A DNA stretch of 64,000 bases from Takifugu bimaculatus. Taxonomy: Eukaryota > Chordata > Actinopteri > Tetraodontiformes > Tetraodontidae. Position 1 is the first letter of the stretch. Every line of letters starts with the position of its first letter. Location of the stretch: contig CP034985.2 of NCBI GenBank assembly GCA_004026145.2, positions 8,085,968-8,149,967 on the forward strand. The letters run 5' to 3'. The notes below the pieces were generated by a model. That model did no database searches, was not told where the DNA came from, and saw nothing but the letters and a program-made list of their open reading frames with translations. Below, piece by piece: positions 35,413 to 47,790 of the stretch. The position numbers and the translations under genes are program-made.

Positions 35413-36889
35413 ATTGGGACTCGTTAGAGGATAAGACTGATGAAACAACATGATGACTACTCTTTTGATCATGGCTGTAAAGTAGCAGAGGCTTACTGTG
35501 TTTTGTGTTGAAGGATAATGTGTCATTACGTGAGGGATGTGACTCACCAGAACAGGCTGCAGCACACATAAACTAAAGACTTTGGGAAAAACACAAAACG
35601 CTAATAATACTCTCAATCTGCTTGTTAGGGGTATTTCCTCTTGCTCACTTAAACTCCCAGAGTGATCAAATCTCCCAAAAGCCAGCCGAATCCCTGCAGC
35701 AGGATGACTCGAATAAAAGGATCCCCAAGGGGGGGGGGGGCTACACACATACAGTAGATGCGCATTCACACATGAATGGAGCTAATCACAGCCTCACCCT
35801 CCCCAAAAGACTGTACGTGTGTGCACGATCATTCCTCACCTCACTGCTAAGGAAGCCATAAGAGGGAGGGTGTTAGGGTAACACATCAAAGCGTAGGGAT
35901 ATCTTCCATGGGAAAGGGTAAGAGCAAATCAAACGTCTGCCTACCGCCCCCCTCTCCCCCAATCTTTACCATCCCTGGATTCTATTGTATATTGGAGGGG
36001 GCTGGGTAGAAAAATCCATGTATCTGCCAAGAAAATGTCAGTTCAAAGACCACGTCATGATGTGATTTAATATGCGCAGGAAAGTATAAGCCCAGGGTAA
36101 ACTGTCCAATGTACTCATTAAATGCTCAATAGGGGCGATATTACCAAATTGCTGGGTTGGTTCTCGGCGTTCTCTTTGTCAAAGGTGCTGAGTGACGTTC
36201 AGGTGTATGCAGGTGTGTGAGCCTATTTAAAGAGCGGTGAGTGTGATTTGTAAGACTTTTACGAGGAAAGAGCATTTCATGTAATCATGGTGTCAGTTTT
36301 CTGAGGGGGGATGCATATGTAGGTACATGGCCGTCACCCAGGGAGCTGATTTGGGTGGATTACATTAATCCATACCTGCTCTGTTTGTCTCCAAGTGATT
36401 GTGAAGCCAGAGCGAGGCCAGGCCACCCTCATCTGAGAGTGGAAGTCCCCTGAAACTGCAGATCAACCACAGACTAATGCCCATTTTCCATTGCATGCTA
36501 CCCTCGCAAGAGAGAGGGGCTTCTTTGCTCCTTTGCTACGCTTCCCTCGGGGAAGTATCAGAACCAGCTTCCTGACTGGAGAAAGTGTGGTGGCTCCCAG
36601 CGACATTCAGTTTAACCTTCTTCGCCTCGGGATGAGTCGGCGAGTGCAGCCATCGCCATGTCATCAATATGATTATTTATTAAACAAGGTTTATTCCATC
36701 CTTACGGATTACCTAAATATTCTGCATGTATGTTTGTTAATGTATAAGAAAAATAGTGTTTTTCCTCATTTGGGAGTAATAATTTATTAACACAAATTTG
36801 TAATGTATTTAGAGAAAAACAGCATTTTGTTTATCAAGTGATGGCTAGGTATTTAGATGTCAGTCACGAGGGATACTGAGCCGGGCTGG
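35413..36889. other. Unannotated stretch
   Basis: No supported gene. A G-run lies at 35731-35740. The part at 36360-36470 and the AT-rich part at 36660-36850 are unique. Confidence 0.5.
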
Positions 36890-37260
36890 TTGAGACCACC
36901 AAAAATGGGTTCAAGCTTTTGTGGTAGAAAAGGTGCCTCACACGACGGCAGCACTCTTTTGTGGTTGTAACCTTTGATATTTCAAATCGCCGCTCATATC
37001 TTTGGGCTATTATGAAGGCATGAGAGCCAAGCTTTTGACATTTTTCAGCATTTGCATGCTAATTGAATGGAGATTTCAGATGAGCTATTATAAAGAAAGC
37101 TGAATTAGCTTAGGACAAAGACTAGAATCAGGGAAATTAGGTTATTCATACTTGCACTTTCACATCGATTACATTATTCTACAGAAAACGGAGTGCTGAA
37201 TAACCTAATCATTTTATCATGTGATAGCCCAACAGGAAGAAATTATGAACAAGAACGAGA
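36890..37260. promoter_or_regulatory. Candidate conserved non-coding enhancer block with hairpin
   Basis: Unique AT-rich sequence with CTTTGATATTTCAAATCGCC, an octamer fused to a homeodomain core (ATTTGCATGCTAATTGA, from 37050), GCTGAATTAGC, and TTAATT-like cores. A perfect 13-bp inverted repeat lies at 37136-37148 / 37197-37209. This is one of the two most enhancer-like stretches seen. Confidence 0.43.
37136..37209. repeat. 13-bp inverted repeat, possible 74-nt hairpin
   Basis: ATTAGGTTATTCA (37136-37148) and its exact complement TGAATAACCTAAT (37197-37209) flank 48 bases. Just inside, GCACT and AGTGC can extend the stem across a 5-base bulge. The stem is too short for a confident microRNA; paired factor sites are an alternative. 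Confidence 0.8.
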
Positions 37261-39350
37261 CCTCTGCAGGGAGCCGCATGGGTCAGAAAACTAAATGTAT
37301 CGATCAGAACTCTGGGCGTCGCACATACCCATCAAATGACATCACCACTGGATGATGTCACCATTTTAGGATATTTTGTCTTCCGTTTTCATATCATGGA
37401 GAAGACACATTGTCACTCTGTATCTTTAAGCCAAGTATCTCACAACTACGCATAAACCCAACAGCACAGAAGAGAGACACCCTTTTTAGCTAACCTCAAA
37501 CCAAGAAGCAGCTAAACATTTTAATTTGTATGCTTTTGATTTGGTTACAGCAGAATAGAGCTATTTAAGAGGTCTCCTCCTGTTTCCTGGCTTTACCCTA
37601 AGCTACATGCCTGATCTGCTTGTTGTAGTGTCTCATTTACTCCAGGGAATTTAGAGCAGAATCAAACCTAGTCATCTAACGCTCTATGAGAAAGCAGATA
37701 TCCCAAAATCTTTAAATGGGCAACATCCTCCGACATCCGAGAGTCATTTGGCAGTAAATCTGGCAACAGCTGCATGTGTCACTGGTCTAGATCAGCATTC
37801 CTGGTAAAAGGAGGAGGTTAGGATTTCAAGCTGTTGACGCTCCAAATGCCAAGACCATGAATATCTGGTCAAAGAAAACAGACGTCACTTCCGAAATGAA
37901 TTGTTGCAACACTGCATCCTTTCCAAGGTAGTAACTGCCCTTTCCTTCAGGGAAACTCGGTCCGATACACCCACACATAGGAAATCTTTTCTAAAAGAGA
38001 GATTATTCTGATTCATCGTGAAGAAAAGAATAACCGCTGATAATTTCTTGGCAGTGGTTTTTGGAAAATTCGTCCTCCGTCCATTCACCACAATCACGTA
38101 AAATGGAAAATCCAGAGCGGTTCGGGAAGTGTAAGAGGTGGCCGAATAATGGCAGAAACCAAGGTTCTACCGCCATCCATAGTGGCTGTTAGCCTCGAGC
38201 AAGGCATGAAGAACCCCAGCAGCATGGCTGTCAAAAAGAGCTCTTTCAAGGGTTGTGTCCTCATTATATGGACACCACATCTGTTGTGTGTTAAAACAAC
38301 ACACATGCTGAGGGGATACATCAGGTTCCTGTCAAGAGTCTTCTTACCCCACCAAGATTAATTATTGAATGGGTATTATTCCTGATTGATCCAAATCAAA
38401 CCGCAGCAGCTCTGTCATCACTGTCTGTAGATGTGCTGCGTGAGAATATCTGGCTGTCAAATCCCCCACCTTAACGGGTTTTCCTTAAAAACAGGCTGCT
38501 GCTCATACTTTCTGCATGAACACAATCATCATCCTCAGCACTGCAGATAAAAGAGCAGAGTCTGAAGCTAATGCCCGGGTCGCCGTTTGATCCAGATAAA
38601 CCACCAAGGCTAGATAACCCACTTACACGCCCACGCTCTTTACCAGCTGCAGGAAGTTATTCATTCATTCTCATAATCAGACAAATACCGCCACTCCTTA
38701 CTTTCTGCGGTAATAAGCTTTAAGATACAAGGAAGACGGGACAAAACTGCTCAAAAGCCGTTAGATAAATGATCAAAGTGATTCAAATGAGCCAGCAGAA
38801 ATTTCATATGTTACATTTCTGACAGTGGGAGATTCTGTGGGATGCAAGGATAAAGGCTTGGACACAGCACTGCAAGACATCTGTCTGACTGAACCCCTTC
38901 TTTAAGGACCTCCGGCCAGCGTTCCTTCAGCTTTGACCTCTAGCCGTCACCTTGAGGCCAAAGCGGTCTATCAGGCGGCCCCCTTTGGCGTGTGTTTTGA
39001 AGGGCACCATCACCTGACAGAGTTGAAGCCAATCGTGTCGACAGCGACCAGAGAGCCTCTTGCGCTCCTTCTCACACTTACTCACATGCACGTTCACAAG
39101 CACACGCACCTCTGATCTGTGGACAAACACACCTGAACACCTGATACCATTGAGTCAGGGCTTCGCCCCCTTTTCATCTCTTCACCTGCTGTTTTCTTTC
39201 TTTCCCTTTCTCTTATTTCTTTTTTTAATGGACAGCCTTCAGGGCGCAGGGAGAAAAATCACAATAAGATTTCTGACAGCTGCTTTTATGTTTTTACACT
39301 TTTATGAGCTATAAACACAAGGAAATAAAGTGAGGCAAGTTGTCTTAACA
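37261..39350. other. Unannotated stretch
   Basis: About 2.1 kb without a supported gene. The part at 38360-38780 is unique and AT-leaning with several GATAA/TTATC sites. Frames at 38094-38361 are short and overlap on both strands. Confidence 0.5.
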
Positions 39351-39369
39351 ACACACACACACACACACT
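39351..39369 (+). repeat. (AC)n microsatellite
   Basis: Short perfect AC tract. Confidence 0.9.
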
Positions 39370-39631
39370 CACAGAATGGAACTAAGACCATTTACTCAGT
39401 TGTTATTAGGATTGATTTTAAATTCAGGATTCCTATTTCTGGTATTTCCATTGCTTCACCATCCATGAGGAGATTCCTTTGGAAGTGATCCTTGCGGATT
39501 CTCGTGTTGTATTTAGGGTCATCTGCATGTGTGAATATCACCCCACACAGGGCTGATAGCCAGTGTGTTGCTCAATTTAAACTCTGTCCCTAAATGAGTC
39601 TCAACTTGTTATGTCTGCACGAGCATTTTTT

Positions 39632-39635
39632 ACAC

Positions 39636-39709
<74 letters not shown>
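39632..39709 (+). repeat. (CA)n microsatellite with a CG core
   Basis: About 78 bp of CA interrupted near its start by alternating CG (39643-39651). The whole tract is strongly Z-DNA-compatible. Confidence 0.97.
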
Positions 39710-39712
<3 letters not shown>

Positions 39713-40820
39713 ATTTATGTGTTAATGATTAGGAGAAAGAGCTATTTGCTGGTGATGGGAATGTGGGCAGTGGCCTTCTTAATGGTCGTATGTGGGTCAG
39801 AAGACCAAGGCTGCTGCACTTTTATCGAGAAAGATTGCACGAGTTTCCTCATGTAGCTTTGACTTTAAGCTCCCTTTGAAGTATTGTGGCTGAGCTTGAC
39901 AGAGGTTCGGGAAGCGCAATTTTTTTTAACTTAATTTAGGAAGAAAATAAAGAAATGGGGGCAATTTGAAGAAAGCAATGAGGATGTGAAAAAGAGCAGT
40001 GGAAAATGAAGCTTACTACCCCCATCCTGCACTGCTTCGACTAAAGAACCGCTGGCAAACACAGGCGTGTTACTTTGCAAAAGATTTACAGCGACTACTG
40101 GCCATGTTGGGCTTTAACTGCTCGTAAAACATTAAACCAATCATTTGATCAAAATCGCATATAATAAAAAGACCGGAAATGATTAAGAGGAATATTACCC
40201 TTATCTCATGTGAACTTTTGACAGTTATATGCCAACTCCAGTCACTTGAATATCGGGGGGGTGGGGGTGGTGAGGGGCTGTCCGAGGGCGATGAAAGTTG
40301 GCGTCTGCCTGCAAGCGCCGCTCTGCCTATTTACATACATGCGAGCATGAGTGACGGCTGTGTCCGGGGAGAGTGACAGAGACCGGTGTGAGTGGTGAAT
40401 CGTGGTGACAGTGCATCAAGGGAGAAGGAGCGGAATAGCTCCTGTGAACGAGCGACCTCTGACCTCCGTGTCAGGACTGAGGCATCCCTAAACAATAGCA
40501 TGAAGAGGCCGAGAGGGCCGGGAAAAAGATAAAAAAAAGAAGACAAAGAAAGGGGGGGAAACGGCTTGAGGTCCTCTCTGGCTTTTCCCTGATCCAGCTG
40601 TGAAAGCCCTATCACTGCTGTCCATCTGTGACACTAATGCCGTCCTAACGAGCCCGCTGATAATGTTGGCGGTGAAGGGGCACGGGGTCAAGGGTTAATG
40701 AGGGGGAGATAGAAAGATTTGGGGAGCACTGGAATGACAGCGCAGTATCAGAATTGTACAACCACAGGTGTGAAAGACAGGACCACGTAAGTGTGTATCT
40801 AGAGCCTGGAGCCCTTAGCT
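39710..40820. other. Unannotated stretch
   Basis: No supported gene. G-rich tracts at 40255-40278 could form a quadruplex. A near-DR1 (CGACCTCTGACCT) lies at 40453-40465. Confidence 0.45.
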
Positions 40821-41310
40821 CAGGGGTCGGCAACCCAAAATGTTGGAAAAGCCATATTGGACCAGAAAAAACAAACAAATCTGTCTGGAGACGCAAAAAA
40901 TTAAAAGGCTTATATAGGGCTTATAATGGCAACACATGCTGTAAGTGTTTATATTAGGTGTATTAGCCTACTTTCCAAATGATAAGTAGGTTACAAATAC
41001 ATAATGAGCATTCATGATGAAATGTTTATTTTCCTCGCAGCGCATCCTGGAGAGAATGAGGCACCACGTGGCCGCTCTGCTGTACGATGGTGCTTCAAGT
41101 TTAGCTTCCATTAGAATGAGATGTTGAAATTAAATATTTATTATACACATTTATACAGCATTGGAAAACTTTAAAAATGTTTGTCATGTTTTTCCTCCTA
41201 CAGAAATTATATTAAAACAATTTCCATTTTCATATTTTTGAAAAAGCTCCAGGGAGCCACTAGGGCGGCGCCAAAGAGCCGCTCCAGAGCCAGCGGTTTG
41301 CCGACCCCTG
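40821..41310. mobile_element. Non-autonomous hAT (Charlie-like) transposon
   Basis: The ends are CAGGGGTCGGCAACCC and GGTTTGCCGACCCCTG, terminal inverted repeats matching over CAGGGGTCGGCAA. Flanks CCTTAGCT (40813-40820) and CCTTAGAC (41311-41318) agree at 6 of 8, consistent with a slightly decayed 8-bp hAT target-site duplication. The right subterminal part (GGAGCCACTAGGGCGGCGCC) is typical of hAT elements with CAGGGGTCGGCAA ends found across vertebrates. The 490-bp body has no transposase frame, so it is non-autonomous. Confidence 0.85.
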
Positions 41311-41318
41311 CCTTAGAC

Positions 41319-43229
41319 CATCTTAGCCCTCTGGTGTTGCATTTGTTGCCATAACCGGATTGTCTTAGCTGTAGCGTTAGCAACATCCAGTGCTGTTGCT
41401 GCAATTGAGAGACTCCTGTGGAACACAACGGTTTGCACGCTAACACGTAGCTCCCACGTTTAATAACCGTAAAGACTTAAAAACGCAGTTGCACAAAACT
41501 TGCAACTAAAAATGTGTGCAGATGATGCTGTGGGTTTTAGTGAACTACGGATGTGTAAATGCTTCAACAACAACGTGGGTTCGACGGACATCAGCATCCC
41601 ACCCACACGACGCTAGCTGCCAAAGCCGCGTTGAGCTATTCCACGAGTAAAACGTCTGAACTGTCAGTGTGGCTAATTGTGAGCTGCAGGTTTTGACAAG
41701 AAAGCACGTGCAGGAAAAAACACTGTAAAGCTGTCCTTTGTGGGTTTGTCAATCATGGTCTCCAAGTCCTGGAGTCTGTTCCTCAAGCAAGCAATCAGAA
41801 GCACAGATGTTGGATTTTGAGGCTTAAAACGAGGCTACGATGTGTAAAGGATGATGATGATGATGAGCTCTCCTGTGGAAGTGACTAGACTTGTGCAACT
41901 GAATTAAGACTGAACTCCACAACCAAAGGTTGAGCTAGAGGAACCCGCCCTGTAAACTTTAACTGGGCCGAATTGCTCCCGATGACATTGTGCAAAGACC
42001 CTGTTTCACCTGTCTGTCTTGGTCTGTGTGTGCCTAAAGCAAACTCATTGCTCAGCCTGCTATCTGTTCTGTCTACCCCATGCCTCTTTAAGCAGGGAGA
42101 GGCTCGTGAAGACAGACCCAAGGCTGAAGTATTGACTCACTGGCCAGGTCCTTATCATGGTGAGAACCCACACATATGACGAATGAGTCTATGGTGCGGC
42201 AGATAAGACGGCAGGTAAGCGGAAAGGTCATGGGTACAGAGGATAGATTGCTTTGCTAAAACAGCAATGCATAAGCTGCATGCAGATATCTGCTTTGTCT
42301 CACTTTGGTTTAGACAGAGGTCAAATATGAGAGACTGACAGGGAAGGACGCGGAGAGGAAGCTTAAACTGGCTAATCTGCCTTTTAAGAGTCTGTTAACC
42401 ACATACAAGCTGTCAGAAACACGTCCGGGCTCTGTACACAAACATGTGTGAGTGAAAAGAGGACACACACACAAACACACATGGATGTGTGTGTGCACGG
42501 ACACGTTGAGCAAAAGAGGCCACTGAGTGCACAGCAGGAGGTGTTAGATTACGGGGACTGTCCAAAGAGCCGCCTGCTCCTATCTTTATTTAACCGCTGA
42601 TTAGCCCGACTCTTTGAAGGCCCCTTTAATTGCTACAGTAATGGGGCTCTTAAAATAAGGAGTTTTTTTCACCTTTTTATTGATTAATCCTCTCATGACA
42701 CCAATAAAGTCGCCCGCACTCCCGCCAACGCAGCTCACATTTGTCTCCTTCTCCTTCCTCTTTCTCCGACACTGGTTTTCATCTTCACCCACACTCCACA
42801 TTTCAGCGCTCGTCCTTCTACACGCTCCTCCCTGGATTCTTGACTTTGCTTTGCCTTTGAAAGCTTGAAACAGTTTTAAGCCACTTTACCAGACCCTTTA
42901 CAGTGTTAGAGAAGTAGCTTGTTCAAACAGAGAGGAAAGAACGGGGAGAGATTTCAAATTAAAGGTAGCCAAGTCATTAAGTTTTAAAGCCATTTTAGTG
43001 AGGCTTGGTCTATTGCCCAAGTACAAAAGTACGGCTGAGTTGCATTTGTACATTGTTTGGTAGCAATAATCTAACAACGCTATTTTAAACTTATTTCGTA
43101 TCGCTACCATTACACCCCCTTAAATGTTGTGCGTTAGTATGACGTTGTTGAATTTTGTTACATTCAACATCATTTACTTCCTGCAACCTTTAGGAAAAAG
43201 CAACTACGACTCAACATTCTGGACTGTCG
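41319..43229. other. Unannotated stretch
   Basis: About 1.9 kb without a supported gene. The part at 42590-42720 (GCTACAGTAATGGGGCTC, TTTTTATTGATTAATCC) is enhancer-like. A (GAT)n-like ATGATGATGATGATG run is at 41850-41864. Confidence 0.45.
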
Positions 43230-43620
43230 TTAAAATAACCAGCCTGTTTAAATTGTGAAAATTCACAATCCATCATTGTTAGGAGAGCAAGGAGGCCACT
43301 GGACTAGGCCTTGACCTTTGACCTCACGGCCCGTGCTTATTCAGCTAACTTTATTATTATTTGGCCCTGACCTCTGTCACAGCTCAATTCCATGGGCACA
43401 GTCTGTCCCTCGGGTTCCTCTGCTGATTAAACCACAGACTGGGACTCACTGATTGGCTAATCATGGATTACCAGCCTCCCCTAATATTTTGCCTTGGACA
43501 AATTAAAAAGCGACAGGGAAAATTAGGGTTGTGATGTCTGAAACTGTTTCTTTGACCTTTGATTCCTCCCAGCATTCTACCTTTTTTTTGAAGGACAGTC
43601 AGTTTCTGCCACACTCGTCT
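43230..43620. promoter_or_regulatory. Candidate enhancer block with DR1 site
   Basis: Unique sequence with AAATTGTGAAAATTCACAAT (43250-43269, an imperfect palindrome), a perfect DR1 at 43312, GATTAAACC, TTGGCTAATCATGGATTACC, AATTAAAAAGCG, and TTTGACCTTTGATTCC (43551). The mix of homeodomain, nuclear-receptor and TCF-like sites suggests a regulatory element. Confidence 0.42.
43312..43324 (-). promoter_or_regulatory. Perfect DR1 nuclear-receptor element
   Basis: TGACCTTTGACCT is the complement of AGGTCAAAGGTCA, the ideal DR1 bound by RXR heterodimers, HNF4 and COUP-TF (NR2F) proteins. Confidence 0.5.
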
Positions 43621-44628
43621 TTCCGCCAGACCTGTCTGACCTTCGGAGCTTGAAAGACGCACTGTCCACCGTGTCTACGTACGTCTCTAATATGAGCCGA
43701 TGCTGTTAGATCACACCCTGCGCGACAGCGTAACCTTGGAGACTCCCTAGCGACGGCTGGTTCTGATCTCATTGCGCGACGCATCGATCTGCGTCTGGCT
43801 CCCGTTCTGCAGAGTCAGCCCGAGGACTGTATCGATCCCAGGTGGAATTAAGGAAAGAGCTGACCAGCCATCAGCGGCTGTCCAGGAGGATAAATATTGG
43901 GGGGTCTGAGGAGGAGAAAGCTCAATACACAGGGAAAAGTCACGGTAACAACTGAGCTAAAAGCTTTCATGATGCCAGAGTGGGATGCAGCTATATATTC
44001 TATCATGAGACGATGTTTAACACAGCAAAAACTCAAGTGTCACCATCTAGATGGTCTGGATCCACTCGGCTTTTATGTCTGCATCAACATGTCATCAGCC
44101 TGTTTCCACCCTCAAACCACACTGAAGAAGCTTGTTTACATGTTTGTACACAATAAAGGCATAAAAAGCCGCTTCTGTGGTGTAATGCGAGTATGGAAGT
44201 TAGCTGCTTTAGTTAGCTCTAAGGCATATTCGCGTTTAGATGTAAATGACGGCATGAATGAGGAGAGTTGAACACAGTAATCGGAGCTATTTTAAGTATA
44301 ATTTGAATGTATGGCTGACAGGTGTGGATGATATTACAGTGGGAGGATCAAGGCAATTCCTGTTTAAGTTTCCTTCAGCTATTCTTGTATTTTATGAAGC
44401 AACTCCCCCTTTCATCCAATTGTGAATCTAAAATATCTTACTGCTGTGATCTACAATTTAATTTTGTAATTTAAACATTTGTAATCCTTTGACTTCGCGT
44501 TCCGAGATACTTTCACCTGCTCATTTTCTCCCCGTCTGGCGTAGAAACTGAGCCCTGACACAGATTAAAGGAGCCTAATTGGGGATTTTTAATCAACCAA
44601 TTTAAAAAGCAATTTATTGCACTGAGCA
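43621..44628. other. Unannotated stretch
   Basis: No supported gene. A 124-codon frame at 43897-44271 has ordinary amino-acid content but no domain and no splice or promoter context. The part at 44400-44620 is AT-rich. Confidence 0.45.
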
Positions 44629-44641
44629 TGACCTCTGACCT
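44629..44641 (-). promoter_or_regulatory. Perfect DR1 nuclear-receptor element
   Basis: TGACCTCTGACCT is the complement of AGGTCAGAGGTCA. A third half-site (TGACCC) follows directly, giving three half-sites in close succession. Confidence 0.5.
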
Positions 44642-44971
44642 GACCCAGAAATTCTCAACATGTTTCCTCTGACCCTGGTGGATGAGGGGGTCTCACCGCG
44701 TCAGCAACGGAGAGAGCCGGAGGCAAAGACGGAATTTGCTAAGCCGTACGTCAGCTACAGCTCACGGCGGGACACGAGGAGGAAGCAGAAACATGTGCGA
44801 GTCTGGGCAGGGGTGTAAGGTGGGAACACGACAGGGTAACGACTTCAGAATGAAAGAGAATGTGGTCATTTTGAAGTCCAGCGAAGGAGGTGGGGGGTAA
44901 ACAAAGCTGGGCCTAGTAATCCCACTCCTGACCTGGTTTTATAAGGATCCACTAATGATGTTATGCCAGCT
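44642..44971. other. Unannotated spacer
   Basis: Mixed, G-leaning sequence. Nothing recognised. Confidence 0.5.

Positions 44972-45032
<61 letters not shown>
44972..45032 (+). repeat. (CA)n microsatellite
   Basis: Perfect CA tract of about 61 bp. Confidence 0.97.
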
Positions 45033-45036
<4 letters not shown>

Positions 45037-45286
45037 CTTTCAGCTGACTGAGACAACCCCGCCCTCCCCTCCACTTCAGTACATCAGCTGACAGACGCCT
45101 TCCCATCTCCAGCCTGACAGCTGACTGTCTGCCCCCCCCCCAACACAAACACACACACTCCCCAACTGCTGACCTCCAGCAAATCCTGCATATTCTTGTC
45201 CTGTGTGTTTCGCAGTGACAAAAGGCTCATTAACAATAAGACTTAGAGGCTGCAAAACTCCACCCAAAATCCTACACCCAACCTTC

Positions 45287-45302
45287 GGGGGGGGGGGGGG
45301 GG
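45287..45302 (+). repeat. Poly(G) run
   Basis: 16 consecutive G. A poly(C) run of about 15 follows 190 bp later at 45491-45505 and could pair with it. Confidence 0.95.
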
Positions 45303-45490
45303 CACAGTTTCTGCCACTTCATTCGGATTTGAACTTGACTGAGCGGGGAATAGTCACTTGGCGCGTCACGTCCAGCTTGAACATTCTTGTAGGGAAGAGA
45401 CGGGATTAGGGAGGTAGAATCTAGGTTAAAGACACTACGCAGCCCATCTGTTGTTTTGGTTTTTTCCACCGCCGGTGATCAAGAGCAAAG

Positions 45491-45505
45491 CCCCCCCCCC
45501 CCCCC
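45491..45505 (+). repeat. Poly(C) run
   Basis: About 15 consecutive C. It is complementary in sense to the G-run at 45287. Confidence 0.95.
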
Positions 45506-45720
45506 AACCATCCATTTCACTTGAATAAATATGCAGTTTAAACACTGCCGAGCTGATTATAGCACCAGGAATCAGAAAAGACAAAACCTGATGTAGCTAT
45601 AAAGTCCGTTTAAGTAAAGCGTGCAGCATGTTTACTGTTCTGATGCCAGAATTCATTTATTATTCTAGTTTATATTTGAAGCCTTTCTGCTTCCCTTTTG
45701 GTACCCCAGTCTTTATCTCT

Positions 45721-45746
45721 TGTGTGTGTGTGTGTGTGTGTGTGTG
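45721..45746 (+). repeat. (TG)n microsatellite
   Basis: Perfect TG tract of 26 bp. Confidence 0.95.
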
Positions 45747-46283
45747 CATGCATCTCGGGCTGTTCCAGTTTCCCATGCTCCTAAAACTGATAACCCAGTT
45801 TAGTGATTTCCACACGGACACACTCAGCACTGGACGCATGCTCCACCGAGCTGCATGCTAACGAACGCACGCTTCAGACCTGCACTCAACATGACCATCT
45901 AACCTCCAGAACTGGGTTTACCTATAATCAACCTGCAAATAATGGAACATCTTTTTTCTCAGTGTTTTTCAGAGGCCATAATTAAGCTTTGCTATTGGAG
46001 CAGGTATTTTTACTTCTTTATAGCAAAAAGGTCCCTGATGAGGATCCAGAAGGGCCACAATCAAATCTGGGCATTTGGAAGGAATGTTGCACAATTCAGC
46101 TTCCTGCCATTGAACAATAATGAAGCCAAAATATTCCGGACACGAGCAGGGTCAATTATGGAGGATGACACGAACAGGAACATGGAAATGGACCTGATGT
46201 ATCCATGTGCCAGCTTTTCCCTCCGTTGTCAGCTCAACTGAGCCATTGGGAGGAATGACTCATGCAGTTTGATGGTATAATCT
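45747..46283. other. Unannotated stretch
   Basis: No supported gene. Part at 45940-46240 is unique and AT-leaning. Confidence 0.5.
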
Positions 46284-46508
46284 CACACACACACACACAC
46301 TTGCTATACAAATCACGAAAATCGATATTCTACCAGAAGATTGAGGATATTTTGGGGAAGTGAGGACATTTCAGTTGGTTCTCATAACTTCAAAGGACTG
46401 GTTTAGGGGTAAGACGTGGTTTTAAGGTTGAGGTTAGAATTGGGTTTAGGTCAGGGTTAGGAGCTGGGTAAAGCACACAAAGATAGAAATACAAGGATGA
46501 GTGTGTGT
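46284..46508 (-). mobile_element. Short fish repeat bounded by CA/GT tracts (copy 2)
   Basis: It begins with (CA)n (46284-46300) and ends with ATAGAAATACAAGGATGAGTG running into GTGTGTGT (46501-46508), so the two ends are inverted dinucleotide tracts. Inside are GAGGACATTTCAGTTGGTTC and AGGTTAGAATTGGGTTTAGG. TTGGTTCTCATAACTT (46375-46390) is the complement of a diverged form of the motif at 9712-9727. This is the same family as at 9581-9830 in the opposite orientation. Confidence 0.62.
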
Positions 46509-47764
46509 ACCTTGTGGTTCCTCACAAAAGTGTGGCCCTGTGTGTGCGTGGGGGCCCTCAGACCCACGACAGACGTTGCTACCACTTACAAAAACCAACC
46601 AGACTGATTGAGGCAGCGAAAGATGGAGCAAACGGATAAATCAAGCCTGAAGAAAGACAAAAGCAGCTGGCCAAAGGGGCCCAAAGTGTCATCGTGCCTC
46701 CACTTGGGGTGAAAAGGAAGGTGGGTGGGAAAGAGGAAAGGAAGTCTAGAGCAAAATCTAGAGGAAAGTTCTTTCTTTTCCAAGACAGCTGAGAGTCTTA
46801 TTATGGGATTAGATTTAACCAGTGCCCCCTCTCGGAATGTGGAACAGAGGGCTGGTGGTTGATGGGTGGAAGCGTTTCCAGGGATGATGTGGGCAGGACG
46901 GATGAGGGGTGGGGTACCATTGGTGGTGTTAGCTGGGTCAGGGAGGCAGCACGCGGGAGGGCTTGGCCGCACGCCCAGGGTGGGGTGGGGGGGTGAAGCC
47001 GCAGCACTGGGGTCCCTGTGGATCTTTGCCAGCACTGCAATTACTTTTCATTCTAAACAGCTGGCACATAATGGGTATTCAGGCGCTCGGAGTCCTTTAG
47101 ACAGGACACGGAGATCCCAATTCAGCCCAGCTCGCGTGCCTCAGTATGACAATGAAGCCAGTATTCACCTGACCGAGGGACGCACGTCAAGGTGTGATGA
47201 TGCAAGTTCCTGTGGTGGAATCAACAAACATCCATACAACCTAAAAACGTTCCCTCTTCGATTATCCCATATGACATCATCCCACAGAAAAGGGAATTTT
47301 TAAGGGTATAACCAGTGTCAAACGTGGGGCGCCAACATTGGGATTGACGTGTGTGCGTTTGCTTTCCGATGCGAATGCGATGCCTTTGTGGTCATTTAGG
47401 CTTTTAGTACCCTTGCAAAGGCGTCTGTCATTGGTTCAGAACAAGCTGCCGAGTCAGCGGACAGAAAACTTTGGGAAGTGTGAAAACAAACTGAAGAAAG
47501 TGCACCAGGAGGCGCAAACACAATGCAAGCTCAGACACTGACAGCACGGCATCAAAGCGCAAGGAGAGGCATGGTGTGTGTTTGATCCGCAGTAATGTGC
47601 ACACAGGCTGGGACCCGCAAGTTGAGTGTGGGGGAATTCTGTGTTTATGAATTCAGTCTGTTTGAAACTCGGTCCAAGTTTGTAATCCACCCACTGTGTG
47701 GCGGCTTTGTGCTTTCCCTCAAAGCACTCACACAATGTAAACATGGCATTTTAAAAGGGAGATC
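46509..47764. other. Unannotated stretch
   Basis: No supported gene. Frames of 149 and 145 codons on opposite strands at 46586-47303 overlap and look like composition artefacts. A CTCF-like half (AGTGCCCCCTCTCGG) lies at 46821-46835. Confidence 0.5.
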
Positions 47765-47790
47765 TTTTTTTTTTTTCTTTTTTTTTTTTT
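47765..47790 (+). repeat. Poly(T) tract
   Basis: About 26 bp of T with one C interruption. Confidence 0.93.

Noticed and set aside
46586..47303. Overlapping 149- and 145-codon ORFs on opposite strands
   Set aside because: Mirror-image frames in compositionally biased sequence. Neither resembles a protein family.
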